Shown: piece after piece, positions 8,333-18,801 of the stretch
Numbering within the stretch: the stretch's first letter is position 1
How the letters are laid out: every line of letters begins with the position of its first letter
Assembly: GCF_016920785.2 (NCBI RefSeq)
Contig: NW_024609836.1
Coordinates: forward strand, 61,049,930-61,113,929
Length of the DNA: 64,000 nt
Direction: 5' to 3'
Source: Ixodes scapularis
Lineage: Eukaryota; Arthropoda; Arachnida; Ixodida; Ixodidae
Translations under genes and position numbers: made by a program
Notes under the pieces: model-generated
Told to the model about the DNA's origin: nothing
The model's database searches: none
The model's input: only the letters and a program-made list of their open reading frames with translations

Positions 8333-11328
8333 ATGTCAGGCGCGTCCCTGAAGAGGACCCTGTCCGTTGCGTGTCTGAGGGTGTTGACGTCGTCCGTTGC
8401 TGCAAGCGTGCTGCTACCAAGGTACCCGTAAAGCGAGTGTTGACATACCTGAAAGATAATTCCCTTTGCGTGTTACCTGCTGATAAGGAGGGAGGATTTG
8501 CGGTTCTTTCACATGAGATGTACAATGAAAAAGCCGTGGAAGCTGTTAAGAAGATGTTTAATTGCGATAGGAGTGCGTCGCTGCCAAAACTGAAGTCGGA
8601 AGTAAAAAAACTGTGCAAAAAACTTGAAGTCGGTCGTGTTGTAAGAAGTGTTGGAAAGAGCACGCGCGAGTGTTTAGATGTTTTCTTCAGTGCCAAAACC
8701 CACAAACTAGAAATGCCCTTACGCGTAATAATTTCCGAAAGAGTTACGTGGCAAAAGTCGATCGCACTATATCTTCGAGAGAAACTTAATATGCTACACG
8801 TTGACGACCCTTCCCTCGTCAGATGCTCTGGAGAAGTTCCAGACTTCGTAAAAACTCAAAAGGGAAACGCTCTGAGGGCGTTTTCGGTCGGTGTGAAAGA
8901 CCTTTATTACTCCCTCTCACATTCCGGCTTTCTGTCGTGTGCTGAGGAGTACATCGACAAGTTTAGAGTGGTAGCCTTTCAAAATGAGCTAGGGATGTCA
9001 TGCAGCGTTTGTTTTTTAGAATTACTTAGTTTTTATGCTCGAACAATTTTTAGTCAGTGGGGAGGCAAGCCTTACTTGCAAAAACCGGGCATATGCATCG
9101 GCGCGTGTATCGCGCCTGTTCTAAGCGATATATATTGAGGGTTGTTCGTTTTCGGGTAAAACCCGATTTTGCCCCATTTTTATGCCCCGAACATGTTTCC
9201 GGAGAATCGGGTTAAACCCGATTTCTCCCCGAATTGCAAAACCCCATAACCAACCTATTTATTTTTACGCCGCACGGAGTTCACGGTGCACACACGCTAG
9301 CTACCCTACCTCGGTACAACAGTGACCTATAGTTCATTCCGCAAGCTGCGTGCAGCACTGTGGACGCTACACGGCTCTCAACCAACCGCCCAACGAGCGC
9401 GCATAACTCACCGTGACATTCTACGGGCGCAGGCTGAAGACAAGCGACGGTAGGCAGTGGGGCCTCGGAGGTACAATCCCGTCCCTCCGCTGTTTATTTG
9501 GAACCGCCTCGGCACGCCACGTAGCTTCGGCCCTGCTGCACCCAGCTTGTGAAATGCACTATCACTCCCCCTTCGACCGCTGTTAGGTCTCGACGCCCAG
9601 CCTGGTCTCTCGGGTAGCATCGCCATATCTCTGACGGTCTACCTTTCTCACGAACAACGTTCGAGCCAGTCCGTCCGGGTAAGCAGATCGGGAAAACTTA
9701 ACAGGTTTATTCCATAGCGAAATATCTGATCGAAGACGACCGCCCCTCAAACGGTACGGGTTTTTGTTGACATCTGAGCGAAAGAAGGCTTCCCTGAGCG
9801 GTGCTTACCCTGAAGTGACCGACGGCAAGCTTAACGTTCGGAAACGGCAAGACGATGATTATCTCGCACACTCGAATACTCTAATGGCGTGGTAAGCTGA
9901 GGATACCTTCCAATAAAAAAAAAGAAAAAAAAAAAAGAAAAGAAACGAATGCAATAGTTAGTATATTTGTAAATTTAACCTGGAAATACCCGAATTTCGA
10001 AATGTTTCCACAAAAAATCCGATTTCTCCCGATTATCAGCTTGAAAAATAGCACCCAAGTTTTACCTCCCGAATTAAAAAAAAAACAAACCCGAAAACGA
10101 ACAACCCTATATATACTTAGCACAACTTGACACTATTCTTAACTGCCGGCTTCAGGGATCAAACGTAAAAAAAAGTTTTTGGTTACGTAGATGATTTTTT
10201 AGTTTTCATCGCACCTGACACAAACGCTTTTGAAGCAGAGGCTGTCAAAACCCTGACAACTTTTGAGGAATGTTTTGGCCCTCTCGAAGTCACGCATGAG
10301 ATACCTGTGGACAACACTATTCGCTTCCTTGACATCAGATTTTTATTTCTCGACGACCACATCCGTTTGTGTTATGCGCCACTTGCGAATAAGCCGTTAC
10401 TTCCGTTTCATTCAGCCCACTCCAAGCTACTCAAGAGAAATATTGTTAACCTGTGTTTCACCAATGCACTAAAAAAGTCCTGTGAGCATTTGATCCCCAG
10501 TGGTTTTGATCAGCAAGTTTTGCGCTTGCTCGCAGCTGGGTACCCTAAAAACATTCTTGATACGGTCGCGGAGGACCTTCTAAGAAAGCGCTGTCTCGTG
10601 GAAAACAATGGGAGCCAGCTGGCAAGACAAAAAGGAAAAGTTGTCGGGATACCGTATATACACCGAGTGTCGCACAATTTAAAGAAAGTGGCCATGCAAT
10701 CAAAGGCAAAGGTAGTGTTTTCTGCGCCCAATAAGCTCATGGACCTGTGCAAACTATCAAAGCCTGGCGTGCGTGCCAAACACGGATGTGGAAAGAAGCA
10801 CAAAACGAAATTTGTCGACTGTACAGATGGTGTGGTTCATCGCATTCCGTTGTCCTGTGGCAGACACTACGTCGGGCAGATGGTGCGCTGCCCAAATGAT
10901 TGGCTTCGCGAGCGCAATAACAACGTGCAAAAAAAAAAAAAATAACGGTGGCTTTCTTGACCTCCATTGCAGGACATGCGGTTTACCCCACTGTTGTATG
11001 GATGCGTAAAATATTTTGAAATGCAGGTCAGCGTTAACACGCGAAATCGTAGAAGCCGAGAACATTGATTATTTGGGAGACACGTGTGTTGCTATGCCGT
11101 CGATTGCGTTATCGGAGAAGGAATCGTTTTTTCCTGAGAACGAAATAGTGTCATTTTCCAATTATGCTCTGTGATGGTGGTTTTTCCTTTTTGCTTTTGT
11201 CGTTTTGTTGTAATTGAGACTATAAATACCGGAACACGTATTCAATAAAATTTAGTTGAAATTTGGGCCTTGTGTTCTGTTCTCTGCTTTCGTCCTCGTC
11301 CTTGCTGCGCACAAAATTGTATAAGATA
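8333..11328 (+). pseudogene. Penelope-like RT/GIY-YIG endonuclease pseudogene, rightward copy (interrupted)
   Basis: 8333-9136 encodes the RT N-terminal half, slightly longer at its start than the leftward copy, with KTHKLEMPLRVIISERV and the motif GICIGACIAPVLSDIY, where the inserted element at 9138 cuts it. Coding resumes at 10109. A frame slip in an A run near 10170 precedes YVDD at 10184-10195, after which the frame is open to 10945 through TIRFLDIRFLFLDD, the Cys/His cluster (GCGKKHKTKFVDC) and the endonuclease. The first catalytic Tyr of GIY-YIG is His here (VVHRIPLSCGRHYVGQ), unlike the leftward copy. A 13-A run at 10929-10941 again breaks the frame before the HCRTCG stretch. The 3' untranslated region ends at the duplication at 11329. 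A polyadenylation-like AATAAA lies near 11243. Confidence 0.87.
9138..10108. mobile_element. Non-autonomous inverted-repeat DNA element (about 970 bp) inside the Penelope RT
   Basis: Its ends are perfect 20-bp inverted repeats, AGGGTTGTTCGTTTTCGGGT at 9138-9157 and ACCCGAAAACGAACAACCCT at 10089-10108. Flanking target sequence is duplicated imperfectly: ATATATATT on the left and ATATATACT on the right. The uninterrupted site is visible in the leftward Penelope copy near 7648-7660. The interior holds further GGGTTAAACCCGATT-like words near both ends and A-rich runs at 9915-9942 and 10076-10085. No transposase-like ORF is present. An 8- to 9-bp duplication suggests a hAT-type family, but that is inference. 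Confidence 0.8.
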
Positions 11329-11713
11329 TCCACCGAGACGGATCTGAATACGACAGTCTTTATCATTTGTCTTTACTGTGGTCACCTTGAGCTTTAAAAG
11401 AGCATGTTTTAGCGTAAAAACCAACTGAGAAATCTATTTTTGTAGTAACTTTGATTGGAGATCAGTACAAAACGGGGGGCGCGTGATGTTTTCTAAAATC
11501 TTTAGTTTGCAAGGTATTGTGGCACAATTAATATTGTTTTTATACAACCATGCCTCAGTGGTGATTTCAGGTAGCGCGTCCCGACCTAGGCGCATCTTAA
11601 CTTCAATGGTATTTCGCGGCGCGTCCGCTTGGGAGACGGGGGGTGGTACCCCTGAAACCCCTTCCACAGTCTCTGTTTCAGCTACGAAATGGCGGATCAA
11701 AGTGAAAATAGAT

Positions 11714-11855
11714 AAAAAATAGTCAGAGTGCAGGCGAGCTGGTGTAAGTTGAACATGATTGTAAACCTGAGACTGAGGCAGAAAGAGACGTTGCCTCCTC
11801 TTTTACTACCTTCTGTTGTGTTCCCTTTGTGCCCCAGTCTCAGGTTTACAATCAT
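11714..11855. mobile_element. 142-bp foldback insertion
   Basis: Absent from copy A, this segment is flanked by a perfect 10-bp duplication GAAAATAGAT (11704-11713 and 11856-11865). It contains a perfect 21-bp inverted repeat whose arms start ATGATTGTAAACCTGAGACT (11754) and end at 11854, with a 59-bp loop. It begins with an A run. The A-rich end with a 10-bp duplication would fit LINE-mediated retroposition; the hairpin would fit a foldback element. I cannot decide between them. Confidence 0.75.
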
Positions 11856-12019
11856 GAAAATAGATGTCACGTGCAGTTCCTCGAGTGGCCGCTGCGGGAG
11901 AAGTGGCGGCGTTGTGTTCGCCATTTTCTCTGTTCTCGAGTACGGATCGGTGCCCCTATTTCAGAGCAGTCTCTTTGAGCGTTTCCCAACTGAGTGGTTC
12001 TAGTAACATTTGTACGTTT

Positions 12020-14479
12020 CGAAGCACGGCGTCTAGATGGCGCTTCGGCTCTGCTCTTTGGAACGCACAGTTATGAAACGAAAACATAGATGGCGCTTCG
12101 AATGACGGCAGGCGGTTTGTAGTGAGTGAGTGGGGTACCCCCTTCCGCGGGATTTCCACAACTGAGGTAATCTAGTAACATTGACATCACGTAAGGAGCC
12201 GCGTTGGGGTGCATCCCGACTGCTGTCCTGCAACTCTTTGCTTTTTATTCGTTTAACCTTGCTTTTCTGTAGGAGTAGATCTTCGTGCATTTAAGGGGAC
12301 TTTTGTTGTGCGGTTGGTTGAAACAACCCTCGGACTGCGCATAAACTATGTCCTGTCGCCGTGTTATATAGAATCGAGCTCTCTGCGTGTGAATGTGGCC
12401 GCGACAAGTCAGGTTCCAGATTGGTTTCGGATTCGCTGCATAAATATGTTCTGAAAATACAACGGTTCCTCTAGCATAACTTTTTCATGATCTTGCAACA
12501 CATTTAAATATTCTAAACATGTAAATCTACAATAGAGCTCACCTTTAATGCTAGTCGTATGCAAAATGGTTTGGGTTTCGGTTGCGCCGCAGAGACATTT
12601 TTTTGTGTGTGAAACTGCTGCTCTACTTTCAATTCCTCAAGATCTTGCAAGATATTAATTGCCTTCAGAAGGCGACGTTGACGGCAGAGCAACTTTTTTA
12701 ATCCTCTGTCTCCCAGAGTAATGACTCTAATCGATGTGATTGTACTCGTGGACCCTAGCTTTGTCCTCAACACTAAGTTATATGGTGTGCAAGTACGCCT
12801 GCTAGTAAGCAAGCGACGAAGGAAGTATTTTTCGCGCATCTCGTTCATTTATTTACCACCCAATGCGCTCGAAGGATCATGGCCCCTGCCTGCCTGACAT
12901 GGTTATCTGAAATTTTTATTGTCTCTTGTTTAGTGTTCCGCTTTCTTTATATTTCTTACTCTTTTAAAAAGCGTGCTGATGTTCCTATAACAACCAGATG
13001 TTTACAGTTTTCCCACATCTCCGACGTCTTGGGAACCACCCAGCAGGGAGCCCCATATTTGTCGAGTTTCAACACTTGTTTTTGATACAACTCATCAGGT
13101 CTGGAACATTGCATGTTTGAGCTAAAACATTTTATGATGACCATCCAGTCTAACGTTATAACTAAAAAGTGATGTCCTCCAACTGCATAAAAATGTACAG
13201 ACAAATTTTATTTCAAAACTGACTCGTGGAGCGACAAAGCAACCAACAAGTTTCAAAGAAAACTGTTTTTCATGTTCCAAAGGACACTGAGGGCAGTGCT
13301 CTCCGAAGAGCTGGAGAGCACTTCCCATTCTAACGTTTTGAAGGTTACAGTTCCTAAGAAAAGTAACAGTGTTATTCGGTAAACATTTGCCAATGCCTAC
13401 AAGCCATGAACTCACCTTTCCCAATCCAGTGTCGATCAGCCGCATCACCCTGTAAATGATGCATTGGGTTGGTGCGACGGTGGACATCACACAAGTGCCG
13501 CGTGAATAACGTGTACTTTGCAAAAATGAGGCTCCACTGGAGGTTACCGGTTCCCAAACTTTGTTTCAGAAACAAAGAATAATAAAAGGTGGGTACGCGC
13601 ACGTCCGGAGACCACCAGTCTCACGGCATAGTCACAGAATTTCCCCTGAATACTTGCCGCCGCAGCGTTGAGACTGCTAGACATATAATGGCTTGGAATT
13701 ACGGATTATCTTTACTATTCATGGCAATGCTCGCTTATAGATAGCGTCAGAAACCTAAACAGCGTCGGCAATACTCTTCGCAAAGGTGTGGCAATTCTTT
13801 CCAAAGAATGATATGTCTATGCGAAGGACGCTCGGATAGTTGCTCCAAGCTTGCGGGTGTCTTGAAATAATATTGCGATAAAAGTCGCGTTTTTGTTGTT
13901 TTTGTTGTTGTTGCTATGGGGAAAGAAACGCAATTGAACTGAGAACAACCTAAAATAGAGTATAAGAAAAATCAAAATGCAAAACACTCATCGAGGAACA
14001 TATTCCAACCTTCGCGTACTCGAAGTGCCTGCATAGCCGACGATCCCATGATGCGTCACAAGTAACGGCAGGATGTCAGCCATTGACACTGGCTCAATTC
14101 GGGGTGCAGTTTCGCACACGTGCTTTAATTAATATCCGGACATTATATATCGAAATAAAAATGACTTTTGTCTATACGAAGACTCCCTAGACCTAACGAG
14201 CGCAAAAACCTAATTACTTCCGGTTTAGACCGGACAATCCCTTTAAGGCCTCAAACATTGTATTTAAGGCTTGACATTATTCTCACGCTGATGCCATGAA
14301 AAATTGTTACTAATGAATAATGCAAAGCTGCCGCCGTTTTTAATACACCTCTCAGACGGGCTAGTTCAGAGTCGTTTCGATCGAGTGCACTTTACCCATG
14401 GTGTCGTTTTTATGGTGACACAGAGTGACACTTGCTGAAGAACACACTTACCGTCAAGCGAGTTCGCAGAACTAACTGC
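12020..14479. other. Unassigned sequence
   Basis: Two near-identical words TAGATGGCGCTTCG occur at 12033 and 12090. Several minus-strand ORFs of 60-133 codons lie between 12513 and 13602, some with protein-like composition (for example the stretch ending near 12956), but none carries a motif I recognise and the frames do not join. A decayed transposable element or host exon cannot be excluded. Confidence 0.4.
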
Positions 14480-14484
14480 ACTTC

Positions 14485-14701
14485 TGTCGGGTGTCTCGCG
14501 GCACGATAAAGGAAGTGACAGCCAACCAAGTAGTTCCCAGCAGAACAACCCCCCGCCTTTATTCCGCGCGCGTACATATCGCCAACCGCCGTACCACTCT
14601 CAAGCGGAGAGCGAGGCGAGTCACGTACGCAGGTCAGATAGTGAATGAGAGTCAGTGATGGTACAGCAATATGATGATGATGCGGTCAGGAGCACACCAC
14701 A
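14485..14701 (-). repeat. 3' LTR of the Ty3/gypsy element
   Basis: 217 bp, bounded by TGTCGG and CACACCACA on the plus strand, so TG...CA in both orientations. It carries AATAAA on the minus strand (14558-14563) and aligns to 18802-19018 with about 13 substitutions and no length difference. Confidence 0.93.
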
Positions 14702-14715
14702 TTTCCCTTTTTTTT
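14702..14715 (-). promoter_or_regulatory. Polypurine tract
   Basis: On the minus strand, AAAAAAAAGGGAAA lies immediately before the 3' LTR. This is the position and composition expected for the RNase H-resistant primer of plus-strand DNA synthesis. Confidence 0.85.
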
Positions 14716-14816
14716 CTATTAAGGCAACAGTTGAACTATATTGCCCCCAAAAACAAACAGTAGAACACCTAAAACAAACTTAGTAATGCTACTCCACCCA
14801 TAAAATTGCGGCCTTT

Positions 14817-15624
14817 TCACGGGTCGACCAAAACGCGTGACGTACGTGCAATGTGTACCGCTCTTTTCTTGAGCTGCTGAGTCAGAATTGAGCGCGGAAG
14901 GCTCTGTCGAATTCGCCTCGTTTTCTGGCTCTCCATCTTCCCCTTCCCGGAATCCTGCGGAATTTCATAGAGGGAACCGCCTGTTTCGTGTGCTGGTTCC
15001 TTATATAGTAGCAGGCCTCGGCGGTTCCTCTCTAGCTCTGCTCCTGTTTCTGTTTGCACCATATAAGACCTTGGCCGGGAGGCTGGTCTCAAAACCGTAG
15101 CCCGGACTCGACAGTCCTTCACCCACACCTGGTCTCCAGGTAGCAACCGTGGAAGTGGCCTGGCCGCATGGCGGTGGTCGTAGTTGCGCCTTTGTTTGCC
15201 ACGGAACGCCTCATCCTTCCTTCTGAGGCTCGCAAGGCCTCTTGCGGTGCACGGCGTCAACTCTTTAGAGTGCACAGGTAGCGTAGAGCGCAGGCGTCTG
15301 CCCATGAGCAATTGCGATGGGCTTTTTTCGAGAGGGCCTGGGGTGCTTCGGTAAGCCAGAAGTGCCAATTGTGGATCCGCCGATTTCTCTAGCAGCCTTT
15401 TCACGGTCTGAAAGTTCCGTTCCGCTTCTCCGTTACATTGCGGGTACCGAGGGCTCGACGTCACGTGACAGAACTGGTAGCTTTCTGAGAAAGCCTTGAA
15501 CTCTGCAGATTTAAATTGATTACCATTATCAGTTACAAGAAGCTCTGGTATACCATGTCTGGCAAAAGAACTTTTCAATTGCACAATGACAGCGCAGACG
15601 TCGTTGATAACAGTAGCGCAAGCT
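14817..15624 (-). pseudogene. Ty3/gypsy integrase, catalytic core (part) and C-terminal region
   Basis: This encodes the second half of the integrase. Residues of the DDE triad seen here are the Asp in VTDNGNQF and the Glu in CNGEAERNFQTVK; the first Asp (VVVDYF) lies upstream in a separate frame at about 15640. Downstream are LLAYRSTPGPLEKSPSQLL, the familiar gypsy stretch after the core, and a basic C-terminal region (GDQVWVKDCRVRATVL) resembling the chromatin-directing tail. The frame can be followed back to about 15624 and has no usable start; stops at 15631-15637 separate it from the rest. Its job would be to insert the DNA copy into the host genome. The lesions rule out function from this copy. 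Confidence 0.9.
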
Positions 15625-15634
15625 CAGGGAAACA

Positions 15635-16832
15635 TTAAAAATAGTCAACTACAACGAAATACTCTTTTCCCCTAAAATGAAAAAGGTCTGCACCTAGCTT
15701 TTGCCACGGCAGAGCGGGGGTTTCTGAGCAGCATCGGTTCCGCTCTTTGAACACGGAGCTTTGCACATTCAGACGCCAGCTCCGAGCTGAGACCGGGCCA
15801 CGAAACCGACTCGCGAGCTGTAGCGCGATATTTGACAATACCCTGATGACCTTCATGCAATGAAGCCACACCTTCCTTTCTGAGCTTTTGAGGAATCACA
15901 AGGCGAGACTTATACATTAGCACGCCATCACAAATAGTAAGGTTCGCTCTTTCTGACCAATAAGGCCTTAACCAACTGCTCACATCTGTGAAGCGTGGCC
16001 AACCATTGCGACAGTAAAGCAAAAGTTGTTGGCATGAGGTGTCCTGCTCTTGTGCCAACCTTATTTTGTCGAGGTGCGCCGACAGTTTCAATTCACTGAC
16101 GCAGCCGGCTACAAAACTAGAAACGTCCTCAGATGACAGTTCCCCCAAAACAAAATCGGTTTCTTTGCGGGGCGCCCGAGAAAGGGTGTCCGCAGTAACA
16201 ATCTGCTTTCCGGGTACGTAACAGATTGAGAAAGAAAAACGCATGAGCCTTAGGCGAAATCTTTGTACTCTCGGCGGAAGCACATCTACCGGCGATTTCC
16301 CAAGAAGCGTCACCAGAGGCTTGTGATCAGTTTCAAACTGAAAGTCAAGACCCTTCAGATAACATTCCAACCGTTCTGCTACCCACGTCAATTCCAGCGC
16401 TTCTTTTTCCATTTGAGCATACCGCTGGTCGGTTTGCGTTAATGAACGAGAAAGATATACAACTGACCGTCTTTGACCGTCTGGCTGCACTTGCGCCAAT
16501 ACAGCGCCGATCCCGAACGATGATGCATCGGCTGATACTACAGTGGGAAGCCTCGGAATAAATTTCGCAACAGAATCGGCCGAAGAAATAACCTCCTTCA
16601 ATGAATCGAAAGATTTTTGCTGCGACCCGCCCCAGCACCAATCTTTATCCTTCAACAGCAACTCCCGCAGTGGTGCAGATATTTCACCGAGATTCGGCAC
16701 AAACCTCGCCAAGTAATTAACCATGCCCAAAAATCTACGCATGTCTGCAACTGACGAAGGTATGGCCATTTCCGTTATGGCCTGTACCTTTCTGGGGTCT
16801 GGTCTGATACCCGAGTCACCAACAACGTAGCC
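15635..16832 (-). pseudogene. Ty3/gypsy RT connection, RNase H and integrase zinc-domain part
   Basis: In frame with the RT segment across a TAG at 16833. It begins with the thumb-connection stretch (MRRFLGMVNYLARFVPNL) and continues into RNase H, with the acidic residues seen in SADASSFGIGAVLAQ, MEKEALELTWV and FETDHKPLV. It then passes ADTLSRAP and reaches the integrase HHCC region (LHEGHQGIVK), where the expected second Cys appears replaced (SECAKLRVQ). Near 15730 the frame shifts: the continuation (PALPWQKLGADLFHF and VVVDYF) lies in another frame that ends at 15635. RNase H would degrade the RNA strand of the replication hybrid. Confidence 0.9.
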
Positions 16833-18071
16833 CTAAAACGCCACTTCACGAACCGCAAACGAGCACTTAGCCCGGTTAAGGGTGACGCCGGCAGTGCTCA
16901 ACCGTTCGAGAATGGCGCGCAATCTGTCATCATGCTCAGTCTTTGTGGCTCCAAAAATTAAAATGTCGTCCATCATGTTTGCTACTCCCGGAAGCCCGTC
17001 CAAGACTTCGCCCATTTGCTTTTGAAAATACTCTGGTGCAGAGCTGATTCCAAACGGTAATCGCCGGAAGCAATAGCGGCCATACGGGGTGATGAATGTT
17101 GTTAACGTCTGGCTTTCCCTTGCCAACTTTATTTGGTGAAACCCAGAGTTAACGTCCAGCTTCAAAAAATACGTAGCTCCCGCCAACTGGCCCAAAGTAT
17201 CGTCCACTGTTGGCAAGACAAAGCGTTCGCGTAGTACACTCTTATTCAACTGTGTCAGGTCTACACAGAAGCGAACTTCGCCAGAGAGTTTCAGGACAGG
17301 CACTATGCCTGCACACAATTCTGTTGGACCATCTACTTTCCGTATCACCCTATTTGCTTCCATCTTAGACAACTCCTTTCTAACAGCCTCCTTTAAAGGA
17401 ATGGGAATGCGCCTGGGCGTGAAAATAGCGAAAGGTATCGCGTTGGCCTTCAACCGAATGGTGTACTCGCCAGACCATGCCCCAAGACCAGAGAAAAGCT
17501 GAGGGTACCTTTGCTCATAATTTTTATCTTCAAGCACATCTACAAATTTCACCACACCGAGCGCCTCTATGGCGGGAAGACCTAACAAAATTGCATGTGC
17601 CGATTCTACGACATACAGAGTCTGCCGTGTGGTTTTGCCCTTCCAAAAAATGTCAGATTCAAACGTGCCTTTCAAGCGAAGGTGCTCATTTCCTGCGCCA
17701 GTCAGCTGTGCCGACGAGGGCGTTAACTTAGGCGGTGCTCCTGGGAATCTGGGCGGAACAACTGACACTTCTGCCCCAGAGTCTACTTTTGCGGACACCG
17801 GCTCGCCGTTAATAGACACTTGAACAAACCTAGCTTTCGAAGCGCCAACTGATCCTACAAAATAGGTAGGTAGGTCCCATTCGAGCGAAGAAACGCCTAC
17901 CTTCGGCTTCTCAACCTTGTTACGGCACAACGCAGCAAGATGTCCTCTGGCGTTGCAGTGGTGGCAACGCGTAGAGCGCGCCGGGCACTGATTCCTGAGG
18001 TGGTTCGAACGTCCGCAATATGGGCACAGCTGGTGGTGCTGCTCGGAGAGCCGCCACTGCTGCTGCTGCTG
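16833..18071 (-). pseudogene. Ty3/gypsy zinc knuckles, protease and reverse transcriptase
   Basis: Two CCHC zinc knuckles come first, CPYCGRSNHLRNQC and CHHCNARGHLAALC (between 18026 and 17925), then the aspartic protease site VDSGAEVSVVP (catalytic Asp codon 17783-17781). RT follows with motif A in FLKLDVNSGFHQ, RRLPFGISSAPEYFQ and the catalytic pair in NMMDDILIFG (Asp codons at 16970-16965). This segment is in the same frame as gag, separated only by TAG at 18072-18074, and ends at another TAG at 16833-16835 within the usual RT sequence. Between the stops the frame is intact for more than 400 codons, so decay has been mild. It would cleave the polyprotein and copy the RNA genome in virus-like particles. 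Confidence 0.92.
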
Positions 18072-18728
18072 CTAAAGTGAAGGCAGCCGACTGTGCATGT
18101 TGCCGAGTGCTCCAGTGCGTCCACTCCGCTGGCCCACGGCGTCGACTTCCACCGAGGTCGCTGCATCCGAGTGAGGACGCAGCTCCTGCTGCTGGCGACG
18201 AACAGTCTCCTTGAGGCGGGCCTTGGCTAGTGCCGACTCGGGAGTGAGGCTGGCATCCATTTGGAGGGTTTTGGATAACTTTTCATCGGCAAGTCCCACG
18301 ACGAACCGGTCACGGATCATACGGTCTCTGAACTGTGCGAAGTCGCAGCGGTCAGCGAGCACATGGAGGTCGGTAACAAACTGGTCGACACTCTCCCCGC
18401 TCTCTTGCTTGCGACGGTGGAAAGAGGCACTTTCGTAAACCACGTTCTTCGTGGCTACGAAGTGGCCGTCGAACTTCTTCCTCACTGTATCGTAACTTTG
18501 AGACTGCGTTTGCGAGAGGCCAAACGTCTGGAAAAATTTCCTGGCCTGCCTTCCCATGGTATACAGCAGCGTCCGTACCTGGGCTTTCTCCGACCTCTCG
18601 TTGAGACCCGCGGCGTAGCGGAAATCGTCGAATTCTTCAATCCACTCCGGCCATTCTGAAGTCCGGTCGAAGTTGAATTGTTTGGGCGGAGGAACTGCCA
18701 GAGGAGGGACCGCTGGAGGTACTTCCAT
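18072..18728 (-). pseudogene. Ty3/gypsy gag (capsid region)
   Basis: A 218-codon frame starting at MEVPPAVPPL, the first ATG with a clear Gag-like sequence after the primer-binding site. An earlier ATG at 18785 overlaps that site and is less likely. The capsid-like part includes WPEWIEEFDDFRYAAGL, YTMGRQARKFFQTF and ESVDQFVTDLHVLADRCDF, the helical Gag core common in gypsy elements. The frame ends at TAG (18072-18074), which sits at the start of a run of CAG codons (four follow it), so it is most simply a CAG-to-TAG change. Zinc knuckles follow in the same frame. Gag would assemble the particle that packages the element's RNA. Confidence 0.88.
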
Positions 18729-18783
18729 CTTGCAAACCGAGTGCAAGACTAGGGCCGCCGAAACAACACGGGCGAGAAGCATC

Positions 18784-18801
18784 ATCCCACTTCTAACACC
18801 A
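18784..18801 (-). promoter_or_regulatory. Primer-binding site, tRNA-Leu-like
   Basis: On the minus strand TGGTGTTAGAAGTGGGAT abuts the 5' LTR directly. It begins with TGG, complementary to the CCA end, and the rest fits the 3' end of a leucine tRNA with about two mismatches. The contact with the LTR fixes the LTR boundary. Confidence 0.85.

Larger units (their letters stand above)
6404..11328. mobile_element. Penelope-like element insertion, head-to-head pair
   Basis: Two 5'-truncated Penelope-like copies are fused head to head at about 8332: one reads leftward, the other rightward, so both 3' ends face outward. The whole is flanked by a 10-bp direct repeat TCCACCGAGA at 6394-6403 and 11329-11338, and the uninterrupted site occurs once in copy A near 5608. 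Shared 3' terminal sequence is seen on both sides (TTATACAATCTTGTGCGCAG near 6435; its complement near 11303-11325). The left end has about 30 extra bases (6404-6433) absent from the right end. Inverted partial copies are a known Penelope feature, attributed to their unusual target-primed integration. The rightward copy is split by a separate element at 9138-10108. Confidence 0.88.
6337..12011. mobile_element. hAT-like non-autonomous element, copy A', split by nested insertions
   Basis: The left part (6337-6403) begins CAACGTTCCTGGAACTCTCA and the right part resumes at 11339 and ends at 12011 with GTTTCCCAACTGAGTGGTTC then TAGTAACATTT. Both parts align to copy A along its length. A perfect 8-bp duplication GTACGTTT flanks it at 6329-6336 and 12012-12019. 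The Penelope pair (6404-11328) and a 142-bp foldback (11714-11855) interrupt it, each with its own target duplication. Removing them leaves a unit of about 600 bp like copy A. It carries no ORF of its own that I can support. Confidence 0.8.

Noticed and set aside
13040..13110. Hammerhead ribozyme core on the minus strand (CTGATGAG ... GAAAC)
   Set aside because: The conserved words are present, but the sequence between them gives only a weak, wobble-containing stem and it lies outside the Penelope element where such ribozymes are expected.
12513..13602. Host gene or transposase exons on the minus strand
   Set aside because: Several protein-like ORFs exist, but none has a recognisable motif and they do not link by clear splice sites or a common frame.
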